DNA of 64,000 nt. Source: Streptomyces spinoverrucosus. GTDB lineage: Bacteria; Actinomycetota; Actinomycetes; Streptomycetales; Streptomycetaceae. Below the pieces are notes generated by a model, which did no database searches, was not told the origin of the DNA, and was given only the letters and a program-made list of their open reading frames with translations. The stretch covers positions 62,001 to 126,000 of the forward strand of contig NZ_BJND01000025.1 of NCBI RefSeq assembly GCF_006539505.1, written 5' to 3'. Both the position numbers and the translations under genes were made by a program. This document shows positions 17,774 through 27,580 of the stretch, in pieces. Position 1 is the first letter of the stretch; the number at the start of each line of letters is the position of its first letter.

Positions 17774-19317
17774 ACCACCCCACCGGCTTCTGGGCCCAGG
17801 CCACCGCCGACCCCGACCGCACCGTCCTCGTCGCACCCGACGGCGAGGAGTGGACCGCCGGACGCCTGCACGCCGCCGCCAACCGCCTGGTGCACGGCCT
17901 GCGCGCCGCGGGCCTGGAACGCGGCGACGCCTTCGCCGTGGTCCTGCCCAACGGGCCCGAGTTCCTGACGGCGTATCTGGCCGCCACCCAGGCCGGGTTC
18001 TACCTGGTCCCCGTCAACCACCACTTCGTCGGACCCGAGATCGCCTGGATCGTCGCCGACTCCGGCGCCAAGGTGCTCATCGCCCACGAACGGTTCGCCG
18101 ACCCCGCCCGCCAGGCCGCCGATGAGGCGGGCCTTCCGGCGACCCACCGGTACGCGGTCGGCACCCCGGCGGGCTTCCGCCCCTACGCCGAACTCCTCGA
18201 CGGACAGCCCGAGTCACCGCCCGCCGACCGCACCCTCGGCTGGGTCATGAACTACACCTCCGGCACCACCGGCCGCCCCCGCGGCATCCGCCGCCCCCTG
18301 CCCGGCAAGCTCCCGGAGGAGTCCTATCTGGGCGGCTTCCTCGGCATCTTCGGCATCAAGCCGTACGACGACAACGTCCACCTCGTCTGCTCACCGCTGT
18401 ACCACACGGCCGTCCTGCAGTTCGCCGGCGCCTCACTGCACATCGGCCACCGCCTGGTCGTGATGGACAAGTGGACGCCCGAGGAGATGCTCCGCCTGAT
18501 CGACACCCACCACTGCACGCACACCCACATGGTCCCGACCCAGTTCCACCGGCTGCTGGCACTCCCGGAGGACGTCCGGCGGTCGTACGACGTCTCCTCC
18601 ATGCGGCACGCCATCCACGGCGCCGCGCCCTGTCCCGACCATGTGAAACGCGCCATGATCGACTGGTGGGGTCACTGTGTCGAGGAGTACTACGCGGCCA
18701 GCGAGGGCGGCGGAGCCTTCGCCACCGCCGAGGACTGGCTCAAAAAGCCCGGCACGGTCGGCAAGGCCTGGCCCATCAGCGAACTCGCCGTCTTCGACGA
18801 CGACGGCAACCGGCTGCCGCCCGGCGAACTCGGCACCGTCTACATGAAGATGAGCACCGGCGGCTTCGCCTACCACAAGGACGACGACAAGACCCGGAAG
18901 AACCGCATCGGTGACTTCTTCACCGTCGGCGACCTCGGCTGCCTCGACGAGGACGGCTACCTGTTCCTGCGCGACCGCAAGATCGACCTGATCATCTCCG
19001 GCGGCGTCAACATCTACCCGGCCGAGATCGAGTCCGTCCTGCTCGCCCACCCCGCCGTCGCCGACGCCGCCGCCTTCGGCATCCCGCACGACGACTGGGG
19101 CGAGGAGGTGAAGGCGGTCGTCGAACCGGCCCCCGGCCACGAACCAGGACCCGCCCTCGCCACCGCCCTCCTCGACCACTGCGCCGCCCGCCTCGCCGGC
19201 TACAAACGCCCCAAGAGCGTCGACTTCATCGCCGAAATGCCCCGCGACCCCAACGGCAAGCTGTACAAACGGCGGCTGCGGGAACCGTACTGGGAAGGGC
19301 GGACCCGGGCGATGTGA
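17770..19317 (+). CDS. Acyl-CoA synthetase (AMP-dependent ligase), FadD family
   Basis: 515 aa, overlapping the monooxygenase stop by four bases. Adenylate-forming motifs are MNYTSGTTGRPRGIRR (P-loop), YYAASEGGG (A5-like), GDLGCLDEDGYLFLRDR (A7/A8 with the adenosine-ribose Asp), IISGGVNIYPAEIE and NGKLYKRRLR with the catalytic Lys. The catalytic cycle activates a carboxylic acid as acyl-AMP and then transfers it to CoA. The chain specificity is unknown; homologues with this His-rich pocket (HHCTHTHMVPTQFHRLL) often act on sterol side chains or branched acids. Expression is probably set by the operator at 16599-16623. Confidence 0.9.
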   Translation: MNHPTGFWAQATADPDRTVLVAPDGEEWTAGRLHAAANRLVHGLRAAGLERGDAFAVVLPNGPEFLTAYLAATQAGFYLVPVNHHFVGPEIAWIVADSGAKVLIAHERFADPARQAADEAGLPATHRYAVGTPAGFRPYAELLDGQPESPPADRTLGWVMNYTSGTTGRPRGIRRPLPGKLPEESYLGGFLGIFGIKPYDDNVHLVCSPLYHTAVLQFAGASLHIGHRLVVMDKWTPEEMLRLIDTHHCTHTHMVPTQFHRLLALPEDVRRSYDVSSMRHAIHGAAPCPDHVKRAMIDWWGHCVEEYYAASEGGGAFATAEDWLKKPGTVGKAWPISELAVFDDDGNRLPPGELGTVYMKMSTGGFAYHKDDDKTRKNRIGDFFTVGDLGCLDEDGYLFLRDRKIDLIISGGVNIYPAEIESVLLAHPAVADAAAFGIPHDDWGEEVKAVVEPAPGHEPGPALATALLDHCAARLAGYKRPKSVDFIAEMPRDPNGKLYKRRLREPYWEGRTRAM

Positions 19318-19408
19318 CGCGGCGCCGCGGTCGGCCTCATTCTTTGGTCGGCCCGCGCTCGACCTTCGGCCGATGCCCGGCGATGCCCCGCCTTCCTAGC
19401 GTGGCGGT

Positions 19409-20677
19409 ATGACGACCACGATCACGGAGGGCCGCCCGCGGCGCGGCGGCGTACGGCCCGGGGAACGAGCCCTCGCCCCCGATCTCGCCCGCGGGATCAT
19501 GCTGCTGGGCATCGTCCTGTCCAACACCGCCTTCCATCTCTGGGCGGCCCGGCGCGGCCCCTCCGGATGGCAGCCCGTGGATGGCTCGTGGCTCGATCAC
19601 GCAGTGCAGTTCACCATGATCACCGTGCTCGACCTGCGGGTCTACCCGCTCTTCGCGTTCCTCTTCGGCTACGGCATGATGCAGCTCTACCTCCGGCAGA
19701 CCGCCGCCGGTACGGCGGAGCGCGATGCCGCGCGGATTCTGCGCCGGCGCAGTCTGTGGCTGATCGTCATCGGCCTGGCCCATTCCACTCTGCTCATGGC
19801 GGGCGACATCATCGGCTTCTACGGGGTGCTGAGCCTCGTCCTGGGCCTGGTCTTCCTCCGGCGCGGCGAACGCGCGCTGACCTGGTGGATCGGCATCGGA
19901 GTCGCCCTGCTGCTGTTCACCTCGGCCGAGCCCGTCGTGTCGGCGCTGCTCCGGGGCGAGTTGGGCACGCTCGGCGACGCCGGGGCGGAGCCCGGCTTCA
20001 AGGCGTACGCGCCGGACGAGGAGAACTGGCTCACCGCGGCGGGCATCCGGCTGGAGTCCGGCCTGTTCGTCACCTTCGTGGCCGCACCGCTGTCCCTCGT
20101 CGGCGGTGGGTTCGTGCTCTTCCTGCTCGGTTTCCTGGCCGCGCGGCACCGCGTGCTGGAGGAGCCCGGGCGCCATCGCACCCTGCTGCGGTCGACCGCC
20201 GTCATCGGCATCGCGCTCGGCTGGCTCGGCGCCCTGCCCGCGGCGCTCGCCCACGTCGGCGCCCTGGACGTACCGGCCGACGCGCAGAGCGAGTCGGGAG
20301 CGCTCACCATCCTCCGGGACGCCACCGGCAACGCCGCCGGACTCGGCTACGTCGCCGCCGTCGCCCTCTTCGCGCACTGGTGGATCACCCGCGAGCCCCG
20401 ACGCGGCGCCACGGCGGTGGCCGCGGTGACCGCCGTGGGGAAACGCTCGCTGTCCTGCTACCTCGCCCACTCGCTGCTCTTCGCGCCGCTGCTGGCCGCA
20501 TGGGGCCTCGGCCTCGGCGCACACCTCGGCAGCGCCACCATGGCCCTGTTCGCGACGGGCGTCTGGCTGGTCACCGTGGCCGCCGCCCACGCCCTGGAAC
20601 GCGCGGGCCGCCGCGGCCCCGCCGAAGCGGTGCTGCGACGGCTGATGTACGGGTCCGTCGACGCCCGCGGGCGGTGA
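19409..20677 (+). CDS. DUF418 family membrane protein
   Basis: 422 aa. The N-terminus (ERALAPDLARGIMLLGIVLSN) and C-terminus (VGKRSLSCYLAHSLLFAPLL) match the two ends of the DUF418 family, related to acyltransferase-3-like and YeiB proteins. About nine to ten hydrophobic helices are visible, for example 18-38, 65-88, 115-140, 143-165, 225-245, 255-280, 310-330 and 350-400. The transported or transferred group is unknown for the family. GTATGACG at the start has no strong ribosome site. It ends four bases before the convergent acylase gene. Confidence 0.82.
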   Translation: MTTTITEGRPRRGGVRPGERALAPDLARGIMLLGIVLSNTAFHLWAARRGPSGWQPVDGSWLDHAVQFTMITVLDLRVYPLFAFLFGYGMMQLYLRQTAAGTAERDAARILRRRSLWLIVIGLAHSTLLMAGDIIGFYGVLSLVLGLVFLRRGERALTWWIGIGVALLLFTSAEPVVSALLRGELGTLGDAGAEPGFKAYAPDEENWLTAAGIRLESGLFVTFVAAPLSLVGGGFVLFLLGFLAARHRVLEEPGRHRTLLRSTAVIGIALGWLGALPAALAHVGALDVPADAQSESGALTILRDATGNAAGLGYVAAVALFAHWWITREPRRGATAVAAVTAVGKRSLSCYLAHSLLFAPLLAAWGLGLGAHLGSATMALFATGVWLVTVAAAHALERAGRRGPAEAVLRRLMYGSVDARGR

Positions 20678-20681
20678 TGGG

Positions 20682-23093
20682 TCAGCGGCGCTCGCGCACC
20701 GCGACCACCCTGAGCGCGGGCGAGGACAGGATGTCCTTCTCGCAGAACCTGGACGTCACCCACTTCTCGCCGGAGAACAGCCGGGTCTGGTCGGCGAAGT
20801 GGGCCGAGTGCGGGTTCGAGGACTGGGAGTACGACAGCAGGGTGCGGGCCACCGGGCAGGGGCCGCCGTCCCAGCCCACGGCCTGGATATAGCTGGAGCC
20901 GGTCGACACCTCCGCGTAGCCGCCGCTCGCCGGGGCCCACACCGGCTCGATCTTGTTCCACACGCCCAGCGATTCGGTGCCGCCGGGCACCGCGATGCGC
21001 TGCCCGTTCCGCAGGACGACCTGATGCTCACCGAGCCGGGAGTCCAGTGCGATGCCCGCCGCCCGCAGCTCGGCGACCGTGTCCGCGAGGGCGGTCGCGA
21101 AGCCGGGGGCCGTCGTGTCGAGCGTGTTCGGGGTACGGACCGGATCGGCGGCCGAGAACCGCACCTTCCAGAGGCGGGCCGCCGGAACCGAGGCCGTCAG
21201 CTTCCGCCAGAACCGGTCGAAGAGCAGCGCGCCCCGGCTGGAGCTGTCCATGGTGCGGTCCCAGCCCGCCAGCACCCGACACGCCTCGGTGACGTCAACG
21301 GCCTTGCCATCACTGCCGGTTGCCGTGCCCACCGGCAGCGCGGCACACGCCTTCGCCGCGTCGGCCGCGGCCAGATCCCCGGCGGGTACCCGGTTGGCGA
21401 ACTGCTGCCGCTGCAGATCCCGTACCGTCAGACCGCCGCGCCCGGCCATCGCCGACACGTCCTCCAGCGCGCCGCGCGTCCGCAGTGTGCGGGCCGTGCC
21501 GATGGTCCCGAAGACCCGCTCGTACCCCGTCAGCGGCTGCTCGGCATTGGCCAGCCAGGCGCTGTCGTTGGAGTTCTCCGCGTACGGAGCGTCCTTGAGC
21601 ACCGGCATCCTCGCCGGACCGAAGATCCCCGGCTGTACGGCGTCGGCGTCCCGGCCGAGCGCACAGTCGCCGCGCGATCCGTCCAGGACCGCGAGCCCTG
21701 ACGAGGGGTACGTGACCTGGCCGAGCGGGGTGGAACAGCGCTGTGCCAGTTCGTCCGTGATGCGCGGCAGCACTTGGGACTGCGTGAAGAGGCTGTGCCC
21801 CTTGGAGTCGGCGGCGATGGTGTTCACCCACGGCAGGCCCTGGGTGCGGCGCAGGGCGGCGAGGACGTCGTCCGTGCCGCGCGCCCGGCTGAAGCCGAGG
21901 GCGGTGTCGGAGGCGCGCAGATTGGCCGCGTTGGGATCATGGAGCGCGTACGCCGTCGTACTGGTCCACGGCAGCGGCACCGACGCTCCGAGCGAGGTGA
22001 CCACCGGGCCGTACCGGGTCCACCACTGTGTCCGCGTCACCGGCGGCCCGTCCTTGACGGCCACGGTGACACGACGCTGCTTCATCCGCTCGCGTCTGCC
22101 GTCGACGACGTAGACCGTCGGGTCGGCCGGATCCAGGGCCAGCTGATGCAGGTTGAGGGTGACGCCGGTGGCCACAGTGTGGCTCCACGCCACCTGTGCG
22201 TTGTGACCTATGGAGATCGTCGCCGTGCCCAGCAGTGAGCCGCCGGCGACGTTGAGGCGGCCGGGGATGGTCTGCTGCGACTGCCAGAAGCGGCGGCCGC
22301 CCTGCCACGGGTAGTGCGGGTTGCCGAGCAGCAGCCCACGTCCATTGGCCGTCGTGGCGCCGCTGAAGGCGACCGCGTTGGAGCCCATGTCGGCGCTGTC
22401 GGCGGCGAACAGCTCGAGGGCGGCCCGCGCGGTGTCGTCGGCGTCGGGCGCGGTTCCGGCGGCTGTCGTCGGCGGCTGTGCGGCCGTGATGCCGTCCACG
22501 CCCCGGCCCTGGCCGCCGAGTACCGCCAGCGCGTAGCCGCGCGCGGCGACGTCCAGGGTGCTGATCGGCCGTACCCAGGCGGCGTCCCGGCAGGCCGGGT
22601 CGGTGATCCGGTTCCGCTGCAGCCAGGCGTTGTAGCCGGCCGCGAAACCCCGCATCAGGTCCTTCACGGCCCGGCTCGGCCCGGCAGGCTCCGGCGTGGC
22701 GAGCAGCCGCTGCACCGTGCCGGCCTCGCGGACCCCGCGGAAGTACAGGTCGCTGGAGAGGTTGCGGGTCGCCGAGGAGAGCGCCGGGTCGGACGGCGCG
22801 TCGGCGCCGAAGTAGCGCGAGCGTTCGCCGCGTACGGTCACGAAGCCGTCGGCCAGTGTGCACACCTGGTCGGCGGCCTGGGCCCAGCCGGTGCCGAAGC
22901 CGAGGTCGGCGTAGCCGCGGGCGACGATGTGCGGAATGCCGTACTCGGTGTAGCGGATGACGGCCGACAGGCCGCCGTGCGAGGGGTGTTGTTCCTGGCG
23001 GTCGTGCTCCGGTGCCGCCGTGGCGGGCAGCGCGGTGGCGGCGGTGAGCAGGGCGACGGCCATGAGGGTGAACCGTCTCAGGCGGGTGCGCAT
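20682..23093 (-). CDS. Secreted penicillin acylase family N-terminal-nucleophile hydrolase (AHL/aculeacin acylase-like)
   Basis: 803 aa from ATG 23093 (GGGAGG 5 bases upstream), with a Sec signal ending in ALPATAA. It shows the Ntn layout: an alpha chain (~35-235), a spacer ending at DMG, then Ser238 in SNAVAFSGATTANGRGLLLG as the new N-terminal nucleophile of the beta chain after self-cleavage. HYPWQGGRRFW and IGHNAQVAWSHT (with the oxyanion Asn) are typical. The closest described types are PvdQ, AhlM of Streptomyces and aculeacin A acylase, which remove fatty acyl chains from amides. It may degrade acyl-homoserine lactones or lipopeptides; the substrate is not determinable. It stands alone and converges on the DUF418 gene. 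Confidence 0.88.
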   Translation of the reverse strand: MRTRLRRFTLMAVALLTAATALPATAAPEHDRQEQHPSHGGLSAVIRYTEYGIPHIVARGYADLGFGTGWAQAADQVCTLADGFVTVRGERSRYFGADAPSDPALSSATRNLSSDLYFRGVREAGTVQRLLATPEPAGPSRAVKDLMRGFAAGYNAWLQRNRITDPACRDAAWVRPISTLDVAARGYALAVLGGQGRGVDGITAAQPPTTAAGTAPDADDTARAALELFAADSADMGSNAVAFSGATTANGRGLLLGNPHYPWQGGRRFWQSQQTIPGRLNVAGGSLLGTATISIGHNAQVAWSHTVATGVTLNLHQLALDPADPTVYVVDGRRERMKQRRVTVAVKDGPPVTRTQWWTRYGPVVTSLGASVPLPWTSTTAYALHDPNAANLRASDTALGFSRARGTDDVLAALRRTQGLPWVNTIAADSKGHSLFTQSQVLPRITDELAQRCSTPLGQVTYPSSGLAVLDGSRGDCALGRDADAVQPGIFGPARMPVLKDAPYAENSNDSAWLANAEQPLTGYERVFGTIGTARTLRTRGALEDVSAMAGRGGLTVRDLQRQQFANRVPAGDLAAADAAKACAALPVGTATGSDGKAVDVTEACRVLAGWDRTMDSSSRGALLFDRFWRKLTASVPAARLWKVRFSAADPVRTPNTLDTTAPGFATALADTVAELRAAGIALDSRLGEHQVVLRNGQRIAVPGGTESLGVWNKIEPVWAPASGGYAEVSTGSSYIQAVGWDGGPCPVARTLLSYSQSSNPHSAHFADQTRLFSGEKWVTSRFCEKDILSSPALRVVAVRERR

Positions 23094-23203
23094 CGTGCCT
23101 CCCAACGTCATTGAGCGAAGGGGCGGTTGAGCGTACCAACGGGTATGTCCGCTGCGGCCCGGTCACTTGACCTCCTCCGGACACGGACCGAGGATCAGCA
23201 GTC

Positions 23204-24703
23204 ATGACGCCCGGACACGGCAGCACGGTTGACGGGGTGCTGCGGCGCAGCGCCCGCCGCACCCCGGCGCGCGTCGCGGTCGAGTACCGCGATCGCCGCT
23301 GGACGTACGAGGAGCTCGACGACGCCGTCTCCCGGGCGGCGAGCCTCCTGCTCGGTGAGGGCCTCGCTCCCGGCGACCGGGTCGGCGCCTACGGCCACAA
23401 CTCCGACGCCTACCTCATCGGCTTCCTCGCCTGCGCCCGCGCGGGCCTGGTGCACGTGCCGGTCAACCAGAATCTGACGGGCGACGACCTGACGTACATC
23501 GTGGAGCAGTCGGGCAGCGGGCTGGTCCTCGGCGACCCGGACCTGGCGGATCGACTGCCTGTCGGCGAACGGGTGTTGCCGCTACGGGACGTCCATGACT
23601 CGCTGCTCGCCCGGCTGCCGTCCACGGACCCCTACGACGGTCCGGAGGCGCGCGCCGAGGACCTGACGCAGCTGCTCTACACCTCCGGTACGACGGCCCT
23701 GCCCAAGGGCGCGATGATGACGCACCGCGCGCTGGTGCACGAGTACCTCAGCGCGATCACCGCCCTCGACCTCAGCGCGGGTGACCGGCCGGTGCACGCG
23801 CTGCCGCTGTACCACTCGGCGCAGATGCACGTCTTCCTGCTGCCGTACCTCGCGGTCGGGGCAACGAACATCATCCTGGACGCGCCCGACGGCGACCGGC
23901 TCTTCGACCTGATCGAGGCCGGGCGCGTGGACAGCGTGTTCGCCCCGCCCACCGTATGGATCGGCCTGGCGAACCGGGCCGACTTCGCGACCCGCGACCT
24001 GAGCGGGCTGCGCAAGGCGTACTACGGGGCGTCGATCATGCCGGTGCCGGTCCTGGAGCGGTTGCGGGAGCGGTTGCCGAAACTGGCCTTCTACAACTGC
24101 TTCGGCCAGAGCGAGATCGGCCCCCTGGCCACGGTCCTCGGACCCGACGAGCACAAGGGGCGGCTCGACTCCTGCGGCCGGCCGGTGCTCTTCGTGGACG
24201 CCCGGGTCGTCGACGAGGACGGCGAGGACGCGCCCGACGGCACACCCGGCGAGATCGTCTACCGGTCCCCGCAGTTGTGCGAGGGCTACTGGAACAAGCC
24301 CGAGGAGACCGCCGAGGCCTTCCGTGACGGCTGGTTCCACTCCGGGGACCTCGCGGTGCGGGACGCGGACGGCTACTTCACGATCGTCGACCGGGTGAAG
24401 GACGTCATCAACTCCGGTGGTGTCCTGGTCGCCTCACGGCAGGTCGAGGACGCCCTCTACACCCATGAGTCCGTCGCGGAGGTCGCCGTGGTCGGCCTGC
24501 CCGACGAGAAGTGGATCGAGGCGATCACCGCCGTCGTCGTCCCGCGCGGCGAGGTGACGGAGGCGGAGCTGATCGCTCATGCGCGCGAGAAGCTGCCGCA
24601 CTTCAAGGCGCCGAAGCGGGTGGTGTTCGTGGACGCGCTGCCGCGCAACGCCAGCGGCAAGATCCTGAAGCGGGAGCTGCGGGACCGGTTCGGGGACGGC
24701 TGA
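23204..24703 (+). CDS. Long-chain acyl-CoA synthetase-like AMP ligase
   Basis: 499 aa, close in layout to FadD13-like enzymes. Motifs are LLYTSGTTALPKGAMMTH (P-loop), NCFGQSEIGPLA, GWFHSGDLAVRDADGYFTIVDR, INSGGVLVASRQVEDAL and NASGKILKRELRDRF with the catalytic Lys. It begins at ATG 23204, after a 110-base spacer that separates it from the divergent acylase gene. The following paaK-like gene is convergent, its stop only one base away. It probably activates fatty or aromatic acids for catabolism; acid specificity is unknown. Confidence 0.9.
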   Translation: MTPGHGSTVDGVLRRSARRTPARVAVEYRDRRWTYEELDDAVSRAASLLLGEGLAPGDRVGAYGHNSDAYLIGFLACARAGLVHVPVNQNLTGDDLTYIVEQSGSGLVLGDPDLADRLPVGERVLPLRDVHDSLLARLPSTDPYDGPEARAEDLTQLLYTSGTTALPKGAMMTHRALVHEYLSAITALDLSAGDRPVHALPLYHSAQMHVFLLPYLAVGATNIILDAPDGDRLFDLIEAGRVDSVFAPPTVWIGLANRADFATRDLSGLRKAYYGASIMPVPVLERLRERLPKLAFYNCFGQSEIGPLATVLGPDEHKGRLDSCGRPVLFVDARVVDEDGEDAPDGTPGEIVYRSPQLCEGYWNKPEETAEAFRDGWFHSGDLAVRDADGYFTIVDRVKDVINSGGVLVASRQVEDALYTHESVAEVAVVGLPDEKWIEAITAVVVPRGEVTEAELIAHAREKLPHFKAPKRVVFVDALPRNASGKILKRELRDRFGDG

Positions 24704-24704
24704 G

Positions 24705-26000
24705 TCAGCTCGGGCGCAGGTCCACGATCCGCCTGATCTTCCCCACGGACCGCTCCAGCGACTCCGGTTCGACGATCTCCACCGCAACCGACACGCCGAT
24801 GCCGTCCTTCACGGCCGCCGCGATGGACCGCGCCGCGTCCTGTCGTGTCCCGGCGGCCGCGTCCGGGCGGGCCTCCGCCCGTACGGTGAGGGCGTCGAGC
24901 CGGCCCTCGCGGGTGAGGCGCAGCTGGAAGTGCGGGGCCACGCCGGGGGTGCGGAGCACGATCTCCTCGATCTGGGTGGGGAAGAGGTTCACGCCGCGCA
25001 GGATCACCATGTCGTCGCTGCGGCCGGTGATCTTCTCCATCCGGCGGAAGGTGCGGGCCGTGCCCGGCAGCAGCCGCGTCAGATCCCGGGTCCGGTAACG
25101 GATCACCGGCATGGCCTCCTTGGTCAGCGAGGTGAAGACCAGCTCGCCCCGCTCGCCGTCGGGCAGCACCTCACCGGTGAGCGGGTCGACGATCTCCGGG
25201 TAGAAGTGGTCCTCGTGCACATGCAGACCGTCCTTGGTCTCCACGCACTCCTGGGCGACCCCCGGGCCGATCACCTCCGACAGCCCGTAGATGTCCACCG
25301 CGTCGATCGCGAACCGCTCCTCGATCTCCCGCCGCATGCCCTCCGTCCAGGGCTCGGCCCCGAAGATCCCCACCCGCAGTGAAGTGCTCCGCGGATCGAC
25401 GCCCTGCCGCTCGAACTCGTCCAGCAGCGTGAGCATGTAGGACGGCGTCACCATGATGATGCCGGGCTTCAGGTCCTGGATCAGCTGGACCTGACGGGCC
25501 GTCATTCCGCCGGACGCGGGGATGACCGTACAGCCGAGCCGCTCGGCACCGTAGTGGGCGCCCAGTCCGCCCGTGAACAACCCGTACCCGTACGCCACAT
25601 GCACGGTGTCGCCGGGCCGTCCGCCCGCCGCCCGGATCGAACGGGCCACCACGTCGCCCCACATCGACAGGTCATTGTCCGTGTATCCGACGACCGTCGG
25701 GCGCCCGGTGGTGCCGCTCGACGCGTGAATGCGGCGGATGCGCTCCCGGGGTACGGCGAACATCCCGTACGGGTAGTGCTCGCGCAGGTCGGCCTTGGTG
25801 GTGAAGGGGAAGCGGGCGAGATCGGCGAGGGAGCGGCAGCCGTCCGGGTGGACTCCGGCCTTGTCGAAGGAGTCCCGGTAGAAGGGCACGTTGGTGTAGG
25901 CGTGCCGCAACTGGGCCCTCAGCCGATCGAGCTGCACCTGCCGCAGCTCCTCCGCGCCCAGCCGTTCTCCCGCGTCCAGCAGGTCCGTCGTCTCCGCCAT
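24705..26000 (-). CDS. paaK: Phenylacetate-CoA ligase
   Basis: 431 aa from ATG 26000, with GAGGAGAGG just upstream. The PaaK-specific N-terminus (LRAQLRHAYTNVPFYRDSFDKAGVHP), the P-loop IHASSGTTGRPTVVGYT, IYGLSEVIGPGVAQEC, YRTRDLTRLLPGTARTFRRM and ILRGVNLFPTQIEEIVL are all typical of phenylacetate-CoA ligase. The enzyme converts phenylacetate, ATP and CoA to phenylacetyl-CoA, the first step of the aerobic paa route. The paaABCDE epoxidase and later genes are absent from the window, so here it stands alone or serves a related aryl acid. A palindrome at 26035-26050 sits 35 bases upstream and probably binds its repressor. Confidence 0.9.
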   Translation of the reverse strand: MAETTDLLDAGERLGAEELRQVQLDRLRAQLRHAYTNVPFYRDSFDKAGVHPDGCRSLADLARFPFTTKADLREHYPYGMFAVPRERIRRIHASSGTTGRPTVVGYTDNDLSMWGDVVARSIRAAGGRPGDTVHVAYGYGLFTGGLGAHYGAERLGCTVIPASGGMTARQVQLIQDLKPGIIMVTPSYMLTLLDEFERQGVDPRSTSLRVGIFGAEPWTEGMRREIEERFAIDAVDIYGLSEVIGPGVAQECVETKDGLHVHEDHFYPEIVDPLTGEVLPDGERGELVFTSLTKEAMPVIRYRTRDLTRLLPGTARTFRRMEKITGRSDDMVILRGVNLFPTQIEEIVLRTPGVAPHFQLRLTREGRLDALTVRAEARPDAAAGTRQDAARSIAAAVKDGIGVSVAVEIVEPESLERSVGKIRRIVDLRPS

Positions 26001-26034
26001 GGGACCTCTCCTCGCCAACCACAGCAATCCGGGC

Positions 26035-26050
26035 GACCGATCATTCGGTC
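26035..26050. promoter_or_regulatory. Palindromic operator candidate upstream of paaK
   Basis: GACCGA-TCAT-TCGGTC, 35 bases before the paaK ATG. It resembles TetR-type PaaR operators, which carry CCGACCG-like arms around a short spacer. It could also influence the divergent hydrolase at 26161. No PaaR gene is present in the window. Confidence 0.55.
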
Positions 26051-26160
26051 GAGGTGTTGTGGATCAGTAATCCAGTCCGGCGCGGCGGAGGCAAGGGCTC
26101 TGCCCGCACTTTCTCCGGCGGGCGTAACTCTGTTGCGGGGAGGCGTCACCGGCCCTGAGG

Positions 26161-27021
26161 ATGACCGCCATGCCCACCTTCATCGCCCCCGACGGAACCC
26201 GTCTCGCCTATCACCTGCGCGGCGACGGCGACCCTCTGGTCGTCCTGCCCGGCGGCCCAATGCGGCCCTCCGCCTATCTCGGTGACCTGGGCGGACTCGC
26301 CGCCCACCGCCAACTGGTCCTGCTCGACCTGCGCGGCACCGGCGACTCCGCGGTGCCGGCGGATCCGGCGACGTACCGCTGCGACCGCCTCGTGGACGAC
26401 GTGGAGGCGCTGCGGGTTCACCTGGGCCTGGAGCGGATGGACCTGCTCGGCCACTCCGCGGGCGGCAGCCTGGCCACGCTGTACGCCGCCCGGCACCCCG
26501 ACCGGGTCGCACGGCTGGCGCTGATCACCGCGACGCCGTGGGCGCTGGGCATGCCGGCGACGACCGAGGACCGGCTGGCCGCCGCACGGCTGCGGGCGGG
26601 CGAGCCGCGGTTCGCGGAGGCGTACCCGGCGTTCGAGAAGTGGCTGCTCCAGGGCGGCGACTTCGACCCGAAGTTCATCCCGTTCTTCTACGGGCGCTGG
26701 GACGAGGCGGCCGCCGAGCATGCCCGGCGGGACGAGGACGAGGGCAACGAGGAGGCCGCGGAGCGGTACGGCTCCGAGGGCGCCTACGACCCACCCGCGA
26801 CCCGCGCCGCACTGGCCACGCTGGCCGCCCCGGTCCTCGTCTACGCCGGCGAACTCGACGGCGGCCCGCGCCCCGACCTCGCCCGCCGCACAGCCGAGGC
26901 GTTCCCGAACGCCGAGGTCGCCGTACAGCCGGGCGCGGGGCACTATCCGTGGGTGGACGACCCGGAGTGGTTCGCGGCACGCACGGCGGACTTCTTCACC
27001 GGGAGCGGGAAGGGCGAGTAG
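26161..27021 (+). CDS. Alpha/beta-fold hydrolase (proline iminopeptidase-like)
   Basis: 286 aa. VVLPGGPMRPSAYLGDL (oxyanion HGGPG-like loop), LLDLRGTGDSAVP and LLGHSAGGSLATLYAARHP with nucleophile Ser99 give the core fold. The charge relay is completed by Asp in VYAGELDGG or nearby and His in QPGAGHYPW. The cap domain is mainly helical (~125-205). DLRGTGDS is typical of peptidase S33 and epoxide-hydrolase-like branches. ATG 26161 is used; ATG 26170 is equally possible. It is divergent from paaK and its substrate is unknown. Confidence 0.8.
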   Translation: MTAMPTFIAPDGTRLAYHLRGDGDPLVVLPGGPMRPSAYLGDLGGLAAHRQLVLLDLRGTGDSAVPADPATYRCDRLVDDVEALRVHLGLERMDLLGHSAGGSLATLYAARHPDRVARLALITATPWALGMPATTEDRLAAARLRAGEPRFAEAYPAFEKWLLQGGDFDPKFIPFFYGRWDEAAAEHARRDEDEGNEEAAERYGSEGAYDPPATRAALATLAAPVLVYAGELDGGPRPDLARRTAEAFPNAEVAVQPGAGHYPWVDDPEWFAARTADFFTGSGKGE

Positions 27022-27037
27022 CGGCTGATCGCGGCCG

Positions 27038-27580
27038 GGGCCTGTCCGGCGGATCATGCGGGGTCGCGGGGTCTGAAGAGCGCCGCACCACATGGCCGCG
27101 CGCCGCACCACATGGCCGCTACGTCGCATGGCTGCGCACCGCCCGACCGCCGCGCCGCGCAGGCGGCTTGATCCGTCGGGCGGGCCCTAGTCGTCGGCCG
27201 CGACGACCACCTCCCGCGCCCAGCGGTATAGCCGCCGCGCCGCTTGGCCGCGCCCGCCGCATCGCACAGGCGGTCTGTTCCGTCGGACGGCCCTAGTCGT
27301 CGGCCGCGACGGCCCCCCGGCGCCCAGGCGGCCTGTTCCGTCGGGCGGGTCCTAGTGGTCGGCCGCGACGGCCGCCTCCCGTACCCAGCGTTACAGCCGC
27401 CGTGTTGCACGGCCGCGCACCCCACAGCCGCCGCATCGCAGAGGCGGTCTGTTCCGTCGGACGGGCCCTAGTCGTCGGCCGCGACGGCCACCCTCCGCGT
27501 CCAGCGCTACAGCCGCCGCGCAGCTGCCGCACCCACAGCCGCCTCACCCCACAACCGCCCTGATCCGCCGGACAAGCCCT
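27038..27580. repeat. Array of duplicated acyl-CoA ligase 3' ends bounded by MITE-like inverted repeats
   Basis: The left end GGGCCTGTCCGGCGGATCA (27038-27056) is nearly the exact reverse complement of 27561-27580 (one mismatch in 19). Inside, a CCTAG-type junction recurs at 27187, 27293, 27352 and 27468, plus the real gene end at 27579; spacings are 106, 59, 116 and 111. Read on the minus strand, each copy ends in the gene's own last codons: RWAREVVVAADD-stop, GRRGAVAADD-stop, RWVREAAVAADH-stop and RWTRRVAVAADD-stop, against the true RWAREVAVAADE-stop. Each is followed by a copy of the inverted-repeat arm. There is no transposase. The 27022-27578 spacer between the hydrolase and ligase genes holds nothing else. 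Confidence 0.85.

Noticed and set aside
13558..19317. A 1919-codon open frame crossing three real genes
   Set aside because: It overlaps the SpoIIE-type regulator, the serine hydrolase (antisense) and the ligase in other frames, is Arg/Pro/Gly-rich until it becomes the true ligase at 17770, and arises from the lack of A/T-rich stops in high-GC DNA.
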